Notes: generated by a model from the letters alone, not told the origin. Positions 26,871 to 37,301 are shown, counted from the first letter of the stretch. The stretch: DNA of 64,000 nt from Alcaligenes pakistanensis (GCF_014652815.1 NZ_BMZN01000002.1:583829-647828); one strand, 5' to 3'. Made by a program: numbers and translations.

Positions 26871-28729
26871 TGTCCACGCATAAAAAGTTTGTCCAGCTCG
26901 CTCAGCTTCCATTGGAACCAGGTGGGGCGGCCATGATTGCACAGGTCGGCCCGGTCAGTCTGTTCCATTTTGCGCAGCAGCGCGTTCATCTCGGGAATGC
27001 TCAGGCGGCGGTTGGCGCGTACTGAGCCATGGCAGGCCATAGTCGAGAGCAGCTCGTTACGTTGTTCGTCCAGATGGCGGGATGAACCTACTTGGGCCAA
27101 ATCGCGCAGGACGGCACGGGCCAGGGATTCGATATCGCCCTGGGCCAGCAGGGCGGGGACGGCGCGCACGGCCATGGTCGTGGGGCCCGCCGGGTTCAGG
27201 CTCAGGCCCAGGTCAGCCAGGGTTTCCTGGTGTTCATCCAGCAAAGCGATATCGCTTTCTGAACAACTAAAGACAACCGGGACCAGCAAATCCTGGCGAG
27301 GTAGTTCACGGCCATCCAGAGCCTGCTTCAATTGCTCGTAAACCACGCGCTCGTGGGCCGCGTGCATGTCCACCAGAATCATGCCCTGGCGGGTTTCAGA
27401 CAAAATGTAGATGCCATGCAATTGGCCCAGTGCCATGCCTAGGGGGAACTCGTCTGTCGCATTGTCCGCCTCGCTTTGATAGCTAGTGACCGGCGTGTTG
27501 CTGGAAGCCGGCTCAATCGGGCGGTACATGCTTTTCCAGTCTGCGCTGCCACCGGATGGTTCACGCAGGCTGAAGCTGGATTGCCAACCTTGCCGAGCCG
27601 GGTGGCTATAGGGCAAGGCCGGTTCGCTGCTGGCGTAAGGGTTGCTTGTAGAGCCAGGGGCTGGCGGGGGAAAGCCGGGCATGGGGGGCGGGGTCGCACC
27701 TTCGGGCAAGGGCATCGCGGCCACGGGTGTTTCCCCGGCCATGCTGCCTTGGGCCAGGGCCTGACCGACACTTTGCAGCACAAAACGGTAGACGGCACCG
27801 CTGTCCCGGAAACGCACTTCGTGTTTGGCGGGGTGTACGTTCACATCCAAAGTCGAAGGGGCGATGTCCAGGAACAGGGCATAGGCGGGTTGGCGGTCGC
27901 CGTGCAGCACATCGGCATAGGCACTGCGAATGGCGTGTGACACGGTGCGATCACGTACAAAGCGACCATTCACAAACAGGAACTGCTTGTCTCCGCTGGG
28001 GCGAGCGTGGGCCGGGTGGATCACCAGGCCGCGCAAGCTGATCAAGCCTTGCTCTTGGGCAACGGGCAGGCTTTGCTCAATAAACTCTTTACCCAAGATG
28101 TCCAGCAGGCGTTGCTCCAGCGTGCCGCTGCGCCAGTGACGCTGAGGTTTCTCGTTGTGGAACAGGCGAAAGGCTATCTGTGGCTGGGCCAGGGCGATGC
28201 GTTCTAGAGCGGTTACGCAGTGACCGTATTCGGTGCCCTCGGTACGCAGGAATTTGCGACGGGCAGGGATCTCGTCAAAGAGCTGGCGTACATCCACATG
28301 AGTGCCGATCTGCCCGGAGGCGGGTTGCGGTTCGCCTTGGCCCAGCGAGTATTCCCAGGCGTGGGAATCGTCCTGTGTACGCGAGTTGATCGTCAAACGG
28401 GCGACGGAGGCGATGGAGGGCAGAGCCTCTCCCCGGAAACCCATGGAGGCGACGGATTCCAGCTCTTCCAGCGAACGGATTTTGCTGGTGGCGTGTTGCA
28501 GCAGCGCCAGGGGCAATTCTTCCTGAGTGATGCCGTGGCCATCGTCGCTGACGGAGATGCGGCGTATGCCACCGCCATCCAGGCGGATCTCGATGGCACT
28601 GGCTCCGGCGTCAATGGCGTTTTCCAGCAGTTCTTTCAGGACCGATGCCGGGCGCTCGATAACTTCTCCGGCCGCAATTTGGCTTACAAGCAGGTCGGGG
28701 AGTGGGATAATACGGCGTCTTGATGACAT
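26867..28729 (-). CDS. mutL: DNA mismatch repair protein MutL
   Basis: Mismatch-repair ATPase linking MutS to downstream strand excision. 620 aa. GHKL motifs are present: E36-N37 region ([11 protein letters not shown]), DDGHGI (62-67), and the switch [10 protein letters not shown] (98-107). The middle part (330-425) is a proline/serine linker. The C-terminal domain keeps an endonuclease-type motif D454-M-H-A-x2-E460-x4-E465 (consensus DQHAx2Ex4E), with ACHGSVRAN (565-573) and CNHGRPTW (597-604), so it is likely a nicking MutL, as in bacteria lacking MutH. It is divergent from dedA. Confidence 0.95.
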   Translation of the reverse strand: MSSRRRIIPLPDLLVSQIAAGEVIERPASVLKELLENAIDAGASAIEIRLDGGGIRRISVSDDGHGITQEELPLALLQHATSKIRSLEELESVASMGFRGEALPSIASVARLTINSRTQDDSHAWEYSLGQGEPQPASGQIGTHVDVRQLFDEIPARRKFLRTEGTEYGHCVTALERIALAQPQIAFRLFHNEKPQRHWRSGTLEQRLLDILGKEFIEQSLPVAQEQGLISLRGLVIHPAHARPSGDKQFLFVNGRFVRDRTVSHAIRSAYADVLHGDRQPAYALFLDIAPSTLDVNVHPAKHEVRFRDSGAVYRFVLQSVGQALAQGSMAGETPVAAMPLPEGATPPPMPGFPPPAPGSTSNPYASSEPALPYSHPARQGWQSSFSLREPSGGSADWKSMYRPIEPASSNTPVTSYQSEADNATDEFPLGMALGQLHGIYILSETRQGMILVDMHAAHERVVYEQLKQALDGRELPRQDLLVPVVFSCSESDIALLDEHQETLADLGLSLNPAGPTTMAVRAVPALLAQGDIESLARAVLRDLAQVGSSRHLDEQRNELLSTMACHGSVRANRRLSIPEMNALLRKMEQTDRADLCNHGRPTWFQWKLSELDKLFMRGQ

Positions 28730-28878
28730 AGGGCGGCTGGCCTTGTGTGTATTCAGTGTTGTACCTGTCTGGCAGGTTCAACGGGTTTCAAACGGTAGCG
28801 GCTTATTTTAACCGCTTGATCTATGGTGTCGGTCTGGTCAGTATCGGACTGGCTGTTTTGTTATTTTGGTGTGGAACT

Positions 28879-29523
28879 ATGCCCGAGTTACTCAGCATGA
28901 TCCTTCATATCGACCAATACCTGGGTGTGTGGGTCGAGCAGTATGGAGCCTGGATTTACCTTGTTCTGTTCTTGATTATATTTGGCGAGACCGGGCTTGT
29001 GGTTTTGCCTTTTCTGCCGGGTGATTCCTTGCTGTTTATTGCCGGTGCCTTTGGGGCGTCGGGCATGCTGGACCCGGTCATGCTGGGCGCAATCCTGATT
29101 GTGGCGGCCGTGCTGGGTAATACCGTTAATTATTACGTTGGGCGGTATATAGGGCCAAAAGTCTTTACGCAGGAGTCCCGCTTTCTGGACCGCCGTGCCC
29201 TGGTCAAGACCCATGCTTTCTATGAGAAGCATGGCGGCAAGACCATTGTGATCTCCCGTTTCCTGCCTTTGTTCCGTACCTTTGCACCCTTTGTCGCCGG
29301 TGTGGGGCATATGAATGCGATGCGCTTTCAGGCGTACAACATTACGGGTGCTTTGCTGTGGATTTGCAGCCTGATTACGCTGGGTTACTTTTTTGGAAAC
29401 GTGCCGTTCATCAAAGCGCATTTGAACACCATTGTGCTGATCGGGATTGCGGCAGCGGCAGTGCCTGTTGTGGTGGGGGCTTTGTGGAAGATATTCAAGC
29501 GCAAGGCTGATACGGCCTTGTAG
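28879..29523 (+). CDS. DedA/SNARE-associated family membrane protein
   Basis: 214 residues from ATG 28879 (MPELLSMILHID); the open frame extends further upstream but DedA proteins begin here. Four to five membrane segments. Family signatures are FGETGLVVLPFLPGDSLLFIAG, NYYVGRYIG and the conserved RFLPLFRTFAPFVAGVGHM with its essential arginines. DedA proteins support membrane homeostasis and undecaprenyl-phosphate or lipid flipping, and need proton motive force. It is a single gene with a weak terminator after it. Confidence 0.93.
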   Translation: MPELLSMILHIDQYLGVWVEQYGAWIYLVLFLIIFGETGLVVLPFLPGDSLLFIAGAFGASGMLDPVMLGAILIVAAVLGNTVNYYVGRYIGPKVFTQESRFLDRRALVKTHAFYEKHGGKTIVISRFLPLFRTFAPFVAGVGHMNAMRFQAYNITGALLWICSLITLGYFFGNVPFIKAHLNTIVLIGIAAAAVPVVVGALWKIFKRKADTAL

Positions 29524-29559
29524 GATTTGAGGTCTGTCTAGGCCGCTAAGGTCGAGGAG

Positions 29560-29587
29560 AAAAGGGCGTCTGAGGATGTCCTTTTTT
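29560..29587 (+). terminator. Probable terminator after dedA
   Basis: AAAAGGGC / GTCCTTTT (one G-U pair) around a 10-nt loop, then more T. The next ~270 nt (29588-29854) hold no gene I can support. Confidence 0.5.
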
Positions 29588-29856
29588 GTTGGGTTTTGTA
29601 ACTCTTGCTGGATACTGATTTGATGACTGTCGTGGCAGAAGTGATCTGTGCGGTGGTTATAGATGAAGGAGGACCTAGTGGTGGTGCGATGCAGGCTATG
29701 AGGGCTAAAGGTTTAGCGAGTTTGCATAGAGTTTTGCCACTGCTGACCCTGTTTGAGTCCCCACCTCAAGAAAACTGAGATACTCCCTTCCCAAGGCTCA
29801 GACAGATCCTTGCTACTGGGATATTGTCTCTTTATGCCAATCTCCAAGGTGCATAA

Positions 29857-29887
29857 AAAAAGCGCAGCATACAATTGCTGCGCTTTT
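29857..29887 (-). terminator. Terminator after the amidase gene
   Basis: AAAAGCGCAGC / GCTGCGCTTTT stem with an 8-nt loop and an A-run on the upper strand (U-run for the minus transcript), 20 nt after the amidase stop. Confidence 0.85.
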
Positions 29888-29907
29888 CTGGTAACCCTGT
29901 CCCAAGC

Positions 29908-31278
29908 TTAGCTACGGCTGGCCAATGCCGGGAACTCGGCAAAGTACCCTCGAATCCCTGTAAAAATCGCTTGTGCAATCTTGTCCTGGTGCGAGGAACT
30001 GCGCAGCAGGCGCTCTTCCTCAGGGTTACTGATGAAGGCGGTTTCGATCAGGATGGACGGGATGTCAGGAGCCTTGAGCACGGCAAAACCGGCTCGTTCA
30101 ACGCTGCGTTTGTGCAAACGGTTGATCTTGCCAATTTCGCCCAGCAGGTGAGCACCTACTTTAACGGAATCATTAATCTGCGCTGCCGTAGACAGGTCCA
30201 GCAGAATCTGCGCCACTTGGCGGTTATGAGAGCCCAGGTTCAGGCCACCGATCAAGTCGGCATCGTTCTCTTTTTTGGCCAGCCAACGGGCAGCCGAGCT
30301 GGTGGCACCGTTTTGGGACAAGGCATAGATGGACGAGCCACGTGCACTAGGTTTGATCCAGGCGTCGGCGTGAATACTGATGAACAGATCTGCTTTTACC
30401 CGGCGCGCTTTTTGTACGCGCACTTGCAGCGGTACAAAGAAGTCCGAGTCGCGGGTCAGGTAGGTGCGCATATTGGGCTGTGCATCGATCAAACGCTTCA
30501 AGCGTCGGGCAATGTTCAGCACTACATCTTTTTCACGTGTCCCGCCGGGACCGATGGCTCCGGGATCTTCACCACCGTGGCCTGGGTCCAGCGCAATCAG
30601 CAAGGGGCGATTGGGTGTACCAGGTGTGGCCGATGGCGTCGCCGTACGCGGCGGCGTGGTGACGGGGGGCGGCGTGTTGCGAACTACTGGCGGCAAGGTT
30701 TGTCCTTGTACGGTGGGTACAGGAACGTCGGGCGAGTTTTGAGCCAGGCTTTCCAGTACGGAAGCCAGCGGGTCATTGTCGTCCTGGATTTGCAGGGCCA
30801 GCAGTGGATCTTGAGCCACGCGAGGATACAAATCCAGTACCAGACGGTATTTGTATTCGCCAACGGGCTTAAGGGTAAAAATCTGGGGGGCGACGGCCTG
30901 TTTCAGGTCCAGAACCAGGCGCACGACGTCGGGGCGGTTCTGGCCCACACGCACAGATCGAATGTACGGGTCGTTAGGGCGAACCTTGGAGACCAGTTCT
31001 TCAATGGTGCGGTTCATGGTCAAGCCCTGGATATCCACCACCATGCGGTGCGGATTTTCCAGTGTGAAGTGCTCGGCCTTGAGCTCGCTGTCCATCTCCA
31101 GGGTGACGCGGGTGTATTCGTCTGCCGGCCAGGTACGGACGGCCACGATCGTGCTGGCATGAGCCAGCCGCGGGATGACGGGAAGCAGGAACAGGGTAGT
31201 GGCCGTGGCGACGAATCGGCGACGGGCCTTGCCGGCTGGGGCTACTTCTGCTGGCTGGGGGCGAGTGTCGTAATCCAT
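29908..31278 (-). CDS. amiC: N-acetylmuramoyl-L-alanine amidase (AmiC-like)
   Basis: Periplasmic peptidoglycan amidase for daughter-cell separation. 456 aa. The N-terminus has a Tat-type signal (twin Arg in ARRRFVATA, residues 18-26, then a hydrophobic stretch ending at RLAHA), as in E. coli AmiC. An AMIN domain (about 45-160) targets it to the septum or envelope, a proline/threonine-rich linker (about 180-225) follows, and the Amidase_3 domain has DPGHGGEDPGA, TREKDVV, SIHADAW and the catalytic ILIETAFISN. It overlaps tsaE by 37 nt, the tsaE-amidase pair typical of proteobacteria. Confidence 0.94.
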   Translation of the reverse strand: MDYDTRPQPAEVAPAGKARRRFVATATTLFLLPVIPRLAHASTIVAVRTWPADEYTRVTLEMDSELKAEHFTLENPHRMVVDIQGLTMNRTIEELVSKVRPNDPYIRSVRVGQNRPDVVRLVLDLKQAVAPQIFTLKPVGEYKYRLVLDLYPRVAQDPLLALQIQDDNDPLASVLESLAQNSPDVPVPTVQGQTLPPVVRNTPPPVTTPPRTATPSATPGTPNRPLLIALDPGHGGEDPGAIGPGGTREKDVVLNIARRLKRLIDAQPNMRTYLTRDSDFFVPLQVRVQKARRVKADLFISIHADAWIKPSARGSSIYALSQNGATSSAARWLAKKENDADLIGGLNLGSHNRQVAQILLDLSTAAQINDSVKVGAHLLGEIGKINRLHKRSVERAGFAVLKAPDIPSILIETAFISNPEEERLLRSSSHQDKIAQAIFTGIRGYFAEFPALASRS

Positions 31279-31742
31279 AGCGTTCCTTTGGCGCTGCGTG
31301 CATCCAGGGTGGCCAAGCGACCGTCACCACAATAATCCAGGTGTAAATCCAGATCGGGCTCGGGTAATAAACTCCCTGCTTTCTCGGGCCATTCGATCAG
31401 CACAACAGCATTGTCTTGCAAAATATCGCGAAAACCAGCGTCGACCCATTCTCGTGGATCGCTAAATCTATAAAAATCAAGATGATAGAAGTATAAGCTA
31501 GAAACTTTATAACTTTCAAGTAAAGCGTAGCTAGGACTTTTGATACGACCGGTAACGCCGCAGCCCCGCAACAGGGCTCGAACGAAGTGAGTTTTACCGG
31601 CGCCCAGGTCACCATGAAGATGAATTCGGCCACCTGTAGGCACTCCGGGAACCTGGCCGCTTAGCAGCGGGGCAAGGCGCTCGGCCAAAGCCGTGGTGGC
31701 GTCCTCGTCAGGCAAGGACAGGGTCAAGGAATGCGGATTCAT
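31242..31742 (-). CDS. tsaE: tRNA threonylcarbamoyladenosine biosynthesis ATPase TsaE
   Basis: ATPase partner of TsaB/TsaD in the t6A37 tRNA modification. 166 aa. Walker A is GDLGAGKT (44-51), then the VKSPSYALLE-like IKSPSYALLESY and FYHLDFYRFSDPREW of the family, and VVLIEWPEK (Walker B/Trp). The stretch from 31455 to 31530 is markedly A+T rich, with codons unlike its neighbours. It is followed by the amidase gene with a 37-nt overlap. Confidence 0.95.
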   Translation of the reverse strand: MNPHSLTLSLPDEDATTALAERLAPLLSGQVPGVPTGGRIHLHGDLGAGKTHFVRALLRGCGVTGRIKSPSYALLESYKVSSLYFYHLDFYRFSDPREWVDAGFRDILQDNAVVLIEWPEKAGSLLPEPDLDLHLDYCGDGRLATLDARSAKGTLWITTLAPSQQK

Positions 31743-31751
31743 AGGCGCAAA

Positions 31752-32648
31752 TCAGGTAGCGAGGGATAACCACAATGGAATGGTCAAGCCCGCTAGTATA
31801 GTGCCGATCGACATGGTCAGCGCGACCAGACGGCTATCCGCTCCCATGCGGGCAGCCAGTACATGGGCAGAGGAAGCGGTGGGCAGAGCGGCAAAGACCA
31901 GTAACATCTGACGCTCTAGTGTGCTCATGTCCAGCAGCCAGGCAATCGCCAGCGCCGCTACCGGCAAGGCCAGCAATTTGATAGCGGTAATCCAACTGAT
32001 TAAGGCACCGGCCTGGCGCGAACCCTGCAAGGATAAAGTGGCGCCTACACACAACAAACCGATGCCCAAGGCACAAGCTCCCAGGCGGCTAAATGCCAAC
32101 TGAGCGGGGCCGGGGACAGATAAGCCCGCCAGATTCCAGCCCAGGGCGGCCACAGTGGACAGGATCAAGGGGTTTTTGAGCAGCTCGATGGCAATACGGC
32201 CTTGTTGTCCTCGTGCCAATACAGTGACAGCCACCATGTTCGCCATCGGAACAGAGAAACCCACCAGCAAAGCCATGACGGCCACGCCTGACGGCCCGGC
32301 AATCGCACTGGCCAGGGACATGCCTAAATAGGTATTGAAGCGGAATGCGCACTGGGTCAGGGCAGCATGTTGCAGATGTTCGGGCTTGAGGATGGGCAAG
32401 GCCAGCCAGGCCAGGGCGGTCCCGACGGCAATCAGGGCAGCCGCAGCGACCAAGAGTGGCCAGGTATCCCCCAGATTGAGCGGGATGCGGGTAATGGAGT
32501 CAAAGAGCAGTGCTGGAAACAGAACGTAATAGACCAGCTTTTCGGCACCCTGGAAAAATTCCCGGCTGAAACCAAAGCGATGCAGCAATAAAGCGCCCAG
32601 CGCAATCAATAAGAAATCGGGCAGAATCAGCGGGAATATTGTGGTCAT
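31752..32648 (-). CDS. AEC-family (auxin efflux carrier) transporter
   Basis: 298-residue membrane protein with ~10 helices in two five-helix halves. The first half starts PLILPDFLLIALGALLLHRF and has the crossover NTYLGMSLASAIAG; the second ends with the conserved SAHVLAARMGADSRLVA and TIPLWLSL. Bacterial AEC members include malonate (MdcF) and other carboxylate transporters. The substrate is unknown. It lies 9 nt upstream of tsaE and may share its transcript. Confidence 0.9.
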   Translation of the reverse strand: MTTIFPLILPDFLLIALGALLLHRFGFSREFFQGAEKLVYYVLFPALLFDSITRIPLNLGDTWPLLVAAAALIAVGTALAWLALPILKPEHLQHAALTQCAFRFNTYLGMSLASAIAGPSGVAVMALLVGFSVPMANMVAVTVLARGQQGRIAIELLKNPLILSTVAALGWNLAGLSVPGPAQLAFSRLGACALGIGLLCVGATLSLQGSRQAGALISWITAIKLLALPVAALAIAWLLDMSTLERQMLLVFAALPTASSAHVLAARMGADSRLVALTMSIGTILAGLTIPLWLSLAT

Positions 32649-32800
32649 GATGACGGTAAATAGAAGCAGATATAGGTATATCCCCTGTAGGTATCTGCTT
32701 TCAGAATTAACAATGAATGAGGTTTAGCTGCGCTATTATTAGTTAACTCCCCTTACCCAGGGGACGGATCTACAAAAAAATCTAAAGAGGAGATGTTCCC

Positions 32801-33796
32801 ATGATAGAGAAGTTTCCCAAAAAATTTGCGCTGCTATCCCTTTGTGCAAGTTTGGCGATGATTGGCACCGCGACGGTTGCACAGGCTCAAGCTAACTACC
32901 CCAATCAGGCGATCCGAGTAATCGTTCCTTTCGCTCCTGGCGGCTCCACTGACATTGTGGCGCGTATTGTCACCAAGGGCATGAGCGAAGTGCTGGGCCA
33001 AACAATGGTTGTTGAAAACAAAGGTGGTGCCGGTGGCGCAATTGGAGCAGCAGAAGCGGCTCGCGCTAAACCCGATGGCTATACCTTGTCGATTGCCACT
33101 ATTTCGACCCTTGCGGTGAACCCCGCTTGCCGTCCCAATGATTTGCCTTACGATCCTCTGAAAGACTTCATGCCGGTCAGCAACTTTGCCAACCTGCCCA
33201 ACGTGATCGAGGTCAATCCCAAATTCCCGGCACAGAACTTCAAGGAGTTTGTGCAGCAGCTCAAAGACAATCCCGGCAAATACTCCTACGGTAGCTCGGG
33301 CACTTGCTCGGTTCTGCACTTGTTTGGCGAAGCCTTCAAGTTGGAAACCGGCACAGATATCGTGCACGTTCCCTACCGTGGCGCCGGCCCGGCTGTGACC
33401 GATGCCGTGGGTGGCCAGATCAACGCTATGTTTGATAACCTGCCTTCGTCCATGGCCCAGATCCAGGCGGGCAACTTGCGCGCCTTGGCCATTGCGTGGC
33501 CCGAGCGTCTACCGGCGTTGAAAGATGTGCCTACACTGGCTGAAGAGGGCTATCCGCAGTTGAACAGCCCAGCTTGGTACGGTCTGTTGGCTCCTAAAGG
33601 CACGCCTCCTGAAATCGTCGCCAAACTGCATCAAGCCGCTGCTGAGGCCTTGAAAAAGCCCGAGATTATTTCGGCTTTGGAGAAGCAAGGTGCTACGCCA
33701 TCGGGAAATTCGCCTGAAGAGTTTGCCAAGGAAATTAAAGAGCAATACGACTGGGCGCATGACGTGGTCAAGAAAGGCAATATCAAGCTGGAATAA
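32801..33796 (+). CDS. Bug-family (TctC) tripartite tricarboxylate transporter binding protein
   Basis: 331-residue periplasmic solute-binding protein of the TTT/Bug family. The signal peptide runs to AQAQA (about residue 30), followed by the canonical YPNQAIRVIVPFAPGGSTDIVARIV, GGAGGAIGAAEAARAKPDGYTL and the NPGKYSYGSSGTCSVLHLFGEAF ligand loop. No tctA/tctB permease genes adjoin it, so it is an orphan Bug protein, as common in Bordetella and relatives; the ligand is probably a carboxylate. A strong AGAGGAG ribosome site precedes the ATG. The next gene, maeB, is convergent. Confidence 0.92.
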   Translation: MIEKFPKKFALLSLCASLAMIGTATVAQAQANYPNQAIRVIVPFAPGGSTDIVARIVTKGMSEVLGQTMVVENKGGAGGAIGAAEAARAKPDGYTLSIATISTLAVNPACRPNDLPYDPLKDFMPVSNFANLPNVIEVNPKFPAQNFKEFVQQLKDNPGKYSYGSSGTCSVLHLFGEAFKLETGTDIVHVPYRGAGPAVTDAVGGQINAMFDNLPSSMAQIQAGNLRALAIAWPERLPALKDVPTLAEEGYPQLNSPAWYGLLAPKGTPPEIVAKLHQAAAEALKKPEIISALEKQGATPSGNSPEEFAKEIKEQYDWAHDVVKKGNIKLE

Positions 33797-33821
33797 GCGT
33801 TTGACGGTATGTTTTACCCAT

Positions 33822-33853
33822 AAAAAAACCGGCCTTCACAGGCCGGTTTTTTT
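33822..33853. terminator. Bidirectional terminator between tctC and maeB
   Basis: AAAAAACCGGCC / GGCCGGTTTTTT stem with a 6-nt loop and T-runs on both strands. Stem nearly identical to that at 4602-4634. Confidence 0.9.
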
Positions 33854-33868
33854 GTTCAGCCCTAAGGC

Positions 33869-36157
33869 TTAACCACGGTTAGCTTGCAGCACCGTCAGAG
33901 CGGTCATATTGATAATACGACGCACGGTCGAGCTGTAAGTCAGGATGTGCACCGGAGCGTTGGCACCCATCAGGAAGGGACCAATTGCTACGTTGCTGCC
34001 TGCTGCTGTTTTCAGCAGGTTGTAGCTGATATTGCCAGCGTCTACGTTCGGGCAAACCAACAGGTTGGCTGAGCCCTTCAGGGACGAGTTAGGCAAGGTG
34101 CGGCTACGCAAGGACTCGTCCAGCGCGCAGTCGGCGTGCATTTCGCCGTCTACTTGCAGGTCTGGTGCCTGTTCCTGAATCAGTTTCAGTGCTTCGCGCA
34201 TTTTGGGGCCCGAGGCAGCCGAGTCCGAACCGAAGTTGGAGCGCGACAGCAGGGCAACCTTGGGCTCCAGACTCAGTGTGCTCAGCATGCGAGCCGCTTC
34301 AATGGTGTATTCCGCAATTTCCTGCGCATTCGGGTCGTCGTTGACGTGCGTATCCGTCAGGGCCACGGTGCGCTCGCCCAAGAGCAGAATGTTCATGGCG
34401 GCGTAGACGCTGGAGCCGGGCTTGCGACCGATCATCTCATCAACGTAGCGCAGGTGGTTGTGATAGGAGCCGATCGTGCCGCAGATCATGCCATCGGCAT
34501 CACCCAGATGCACCATGGTGGAGCCGATCAGAGTCAGGCGACGGCGCATTTCCACGCGAGCCATTTCCTTGCTGATACCGCGACGGCACATTTTTTCCCA
34601 GTACGTTGTCCAGTACTGGTGGAAACGGTCATCGGACTCGGGGTTGGTCACTTCCACGTCCACGCCCAAACGCAGGCGCAGGCCGAACTTTTTGATGCGG
34701 GACAGCAAGACAGCAGGGCGGCCTACCAGAATGGGTTGGGCCAGCTTCTCGTCCACGATCACTTGCACCGCACGCAGAACACGCTCTTCTTCACCTTCAG
34801 TGAAGACGATGCGAGCCTTGCCGCCTTCACGCACCAATTGCTTGGCAATCGCGAATACGGGCTTCATGAAAGCGCCGGAGTGGTAGACGAACTGTTGCAG
34901 CTTGGCGATATAGCCTTCCAGATCGGCGATAGGGCGGGTTGCCACGCCTTCTTCCATGGCAGCTTGGGCTACAGCAGGAGCGATGCGCACGATCAGGCGG
35001 GGATCAAAGGGCTTGGGAATCAAGTAGTCGGGGCCAAAACTCAGACCATAGCCACCGTAAGCAGCGGCCACCGCTTCGTCCTGCTCTTCCTCCGCCAAGG
35101 CAGCAATGGCGCGGGTAGCGGCTTTTTCCATGCCACGGGTAATCGTGGTTGCACCCACATCCAATGCACCGCGGAAGATGTAAGGGAAACACAGCACGTT
35201 GTTGACCTGGTTCGGGAAGTCCGAACGGCCGGTCGCCATGATCACGTCATCGCGCGCGGCTTTGGCCACTTCAGGCAAAATTTCCGGTGTCGGGTTGGCC
35301 AGCGCCATCACAAAGGGACGGTCTGCCATTTTCTGCAGCATTTCTGCTTTCAGCACGCCACCGGCGGACAGGCCTACGAACACGTCGGCGTTTTCGATCA
35401 CGTCAGCCAGCTTGCGGGCGTCGGTTTCTTTGGCGAAACGGGCCAGTTCAGGCACTTGATGACCAGGGCGGCCTTTGTAAACCACGCCATCAATGTCAGT
35501 CACCCAGACGTTTTCTTCAGGCAGACCCATGTCCACCATCAAGTCCAGGCATGCCAGAGCAGCAGCTCCGGCACCGGAGGTTACAACCTTGATCTTCTTG
35601 ATGTCTTTGCCGACAACTTTCAGGCCATTCAGGAAGGCAGCCGTCACACAAATGGCGGTACCGTGCTGATCGTCATGAAAGACGGGAATATTCATGCGTG
35701 CGCGCAGCTTGCGCTCCACTTCAAAACACTCGGGTGCCTTGATGTCTTCCAGGTTGATGCCACCAAAGGTAGGCTCCAGACCGGCAATGATGTCCACCAG
35801 CTTGTCCGGGTCGGTTTCGTTGATCTCGATATCAAACACGTCCAGACCGGCAAACTTCTTGAACAGAACGGCCTTGCCTTCCATCACGGGCTTGGAGGCC
35901 AGCGCACCAATATTGCCCAGACCCAGCACAGCAGTACCGTTGGAGATCACACCCACCAGATTGCCGCGACCGGTATAGCGGAAGGCATTTTGTGGGTCGA
36001 TAACGATTTCTTCACATGCGGCGGCGACGCCAGGCGAGTAGGCCAGGCCCAGATCACGTTGGCTGACCAAGGGCTTGGTCGCGGCAATCGTGACTTTGCC
36101 GGGAATCGGGAACTCGTGATAATCCAGTGCAGCTTGTCGATCTACGGGTGAACTCAT
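33869..36157 (-). CDS. maeB: NADP-dependent malic enzyme with C-terminal phosphotransacetylase-like domain
   Basis: 762 aa. Decarboxylates malate to pyruvate with NADP as cofactor, supplying NADPH and gluconeogenic precursors. The N-terminal malic enzyme domain (~1-420) has [12 protein letters not shown], the catalytic [21 protein letters not shown] and [17 protein letters not shown]; the Lys and Asp acid/base residues are near. The C-terminal ~330 residues are a phosphate acetyltransferase-like domain ([33 protein letters not shown]), usually non-catalytic but regulatory, as in E. coli MaeB. The gene is monocistronic. Confidence 0.96.
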   Translation of the reverse strand: MSSPVDRQAALDYHEFPIPGKVTIAATKPLVSQRDLGLAYSPGVAAACEEIVIDPQNAFRYTGRGNLVGVISNGTAVLGLGNIGALASKPVMEGKAVLFKKFAGLDVFDIEINETDPDKLVDIIAGLEPTFGGINLEDIKAPECFEVERKLRARMNIPVFHDDQHGTAICVTAAFLNGLKVVGKDIKKIKVVTSGAGAAALACLDLMVDMGLPEENVWVTDIDGVVYKGRPGHQVPELARFAKETDARKLADVIENADVFVGLSAGGVLKAEMLQKMADRPFVMALANPTPEILPEVAKAARDDVIMATGRSDFPNQVNNVLCFPYIFRGALDVGATTITRGMEKAATRAIAALAEEEQDEAVAAAYGGYGLSFGPDYLIPKPFDPRLIVRIAPAVAQAAMEEGVATRPIADLEGYIAKLQQFVYHSGAFMKPVFAIAKQLVREGGKARIVFTEGEEERVLRAVQVIVDEKLAQPILVGRPAVLLSRIKKFGLRLRLGVDVEVTNPESDDRFHQYWTTYWEKMCRRGISKEMARVEMRRRLTLIGSTMVHLGDADGMICGTIGSYHNHLRYVDEMIGRKPGSSVYAAMNILLLGERTVALTDTHVNDDPNAQEIAEYTIEAARMLSTLSLEPKVALLSRSNFGSDSAASGPKMREALKLIQEQAPDLQVDGEMHADCALDESLRSRTLPNSSLKGSANLLVCPNVDAGNISYNLLKTAAGSNVAIGPFLMGANAPVHILTYSSTVRRIINMTALTVLQANRG

Positions 36158-36299
36158 AGTTTCCTCTTACTCAGGCGTCAAACAGGTGTTTGGTGGAATC
36201 CGGGGATGGCGTGGGAAGTAGGCACCAGCGCCGCTTTTCAACAAGTGTAGATAATTAAACAGGCCTGGGTATTAGGGCTTATTATTACCCCATTAGTAA

Positions 36300-37301
36300 T
36301 TGCTTATAGATAGAGATAAAGGCTTGGAAACAAACGATATCGCCCATAGATTGGTGCAACGGCTCAAGCTGCGCCATTTGGCCTTGCTGATCGAGATCGA
36401 TCGCCTGGGTTCACTTACCAAAGTGGCGGATTTAATGGCGATGAGCCAGCCTGCTGTCACCCAGGCTTTGGCTGAGGTCGAGCAAGTATTTGACACACCC
36501 CTGTTTCTGCGTTCGTCGCGTGGCATGGAGGCAACAGCGCAAGGGCAGATTGTCATTTCACGTGCCCGGGCGATGGTGCAGGATATGGAGTTGCTGAGCC
36601 TGGACTTGCAGGCGCACAGCATGGGGCGGCAGGCTCACTTGCGCTTGGGAGTCATTCCTTTGGTGTCCGGCAAGCTGGTTTCAACCGCGTTGCGAGCTAC
36701 GCGTCCCCAAGGACAGGTCGTCTCGGTCAGTATTACCGAAGGTCTGACCGAAACGCTGCTGGAACAATTACGCGATCATGCCTTGGATGCGGTCGTGGCT
36801 CGTAGCTCGCCTGAATTGAATATGAAAGGCTTGCGCCATGAAGCCCTCTATGCGCAGCAACCCCGCCTGATCGCCAGCCGAGAGTTAGCCGGTCGATTGG
36901 GGCGCCGTAAGCTGGATTGGGCGCAGTTACAGGATCTGGACTGGATTTTGGGGCCACGTAACACGCCGATGCGGCGACAAGTCGCCAACTTGTTTTTAAG
37001 GGCCGGTTTGCTGGAGCCCGTGCCTAGCGTGGAAACTTCGTCTCCCAAGCTGATTGGGGAATTGATCGTGAACCATGCCCGTGCGGTGTCCGTAGTTCCC
37101 ACCGAAATCGCCGAGGAGCTGGTGCGCGTATCCGGGGTGGCGATCGTGCCGTATTCCTTCGAGTGGGGGTTGTCGCCCATCGCCCTGTTTACCAGAATGG
37201 CAGGCCCGCAGCGCCCGGTGGATAAATTGTTTGCGCAGGAGTTGAAAAGGGTGTGTACGGATAAGACGGTGCCGCTGGAGCGGGGGGCGTTTTTTTATTA
37301 G
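36300..37301 (+). CDS. LysR-family transcriptional regulator (GbpR-like)
   Basis: 333 residues at most. The N-terminal winged HTH is RHLALLIEIDRLGSLTKVADLMAMSQPAVTQALAEVE and is followed by a periplasmic-binding-protein-like effector domain. There is no ATG before the HTH; the start is a TTG, at 36300 or 36324. I list the longer form, with no clear ribosome site for either. The close match to the GbpR/PcaQ subgroup suggests control of sugar-acid or aromatic catabolism. It is divergent from maeB by 142 nt and convergent with the aldehyde dehydrogenase of the TRAP operon. Confidence 0.9.
   Translation: MLIDRDKGLETNDIAHRLVQRLKLRHLALLIEIDRLGSLTKVADLMAMSQPAVTQALAEVEQVFDTPLFLRSSRGMEATAQGQIVISRARAMVQDMELLSLDLQAHSMGRQAHLRLGVIPLVSGKLVSTALRATRPQGQVVSVSITEGLTETLLEQLRDHALDAVVARSSPELNMKGLRHEALYAQQPRLIASRELAGRLGRRKLDWAQLQDLDWILGPRNTPMRRQVANLFLRAGLLEPVPSVETSSPKLIGELIVNHARAVSVVPTEIAEELVRVSGVAIVPYSFEWGLSPIALFTRMAGPQRPVDKLFAQELKRVCTDKTVPLERGAFFY

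Noticed and set aside
29623-29778. 51-aa ORF between dedA and the amidase
   Set aside because: No ribosome site and no family likeness; probably chance in a non-coding gap.
29875-31335. 486-aa frame opposite the amidase gene
   Set aside because: Antisense shadow of a clear Amidase_3 gene.
34136-36151. 671-aa frame opposite maeB
   Set aside because: Shadow of maeB; product has no recognisable family features.
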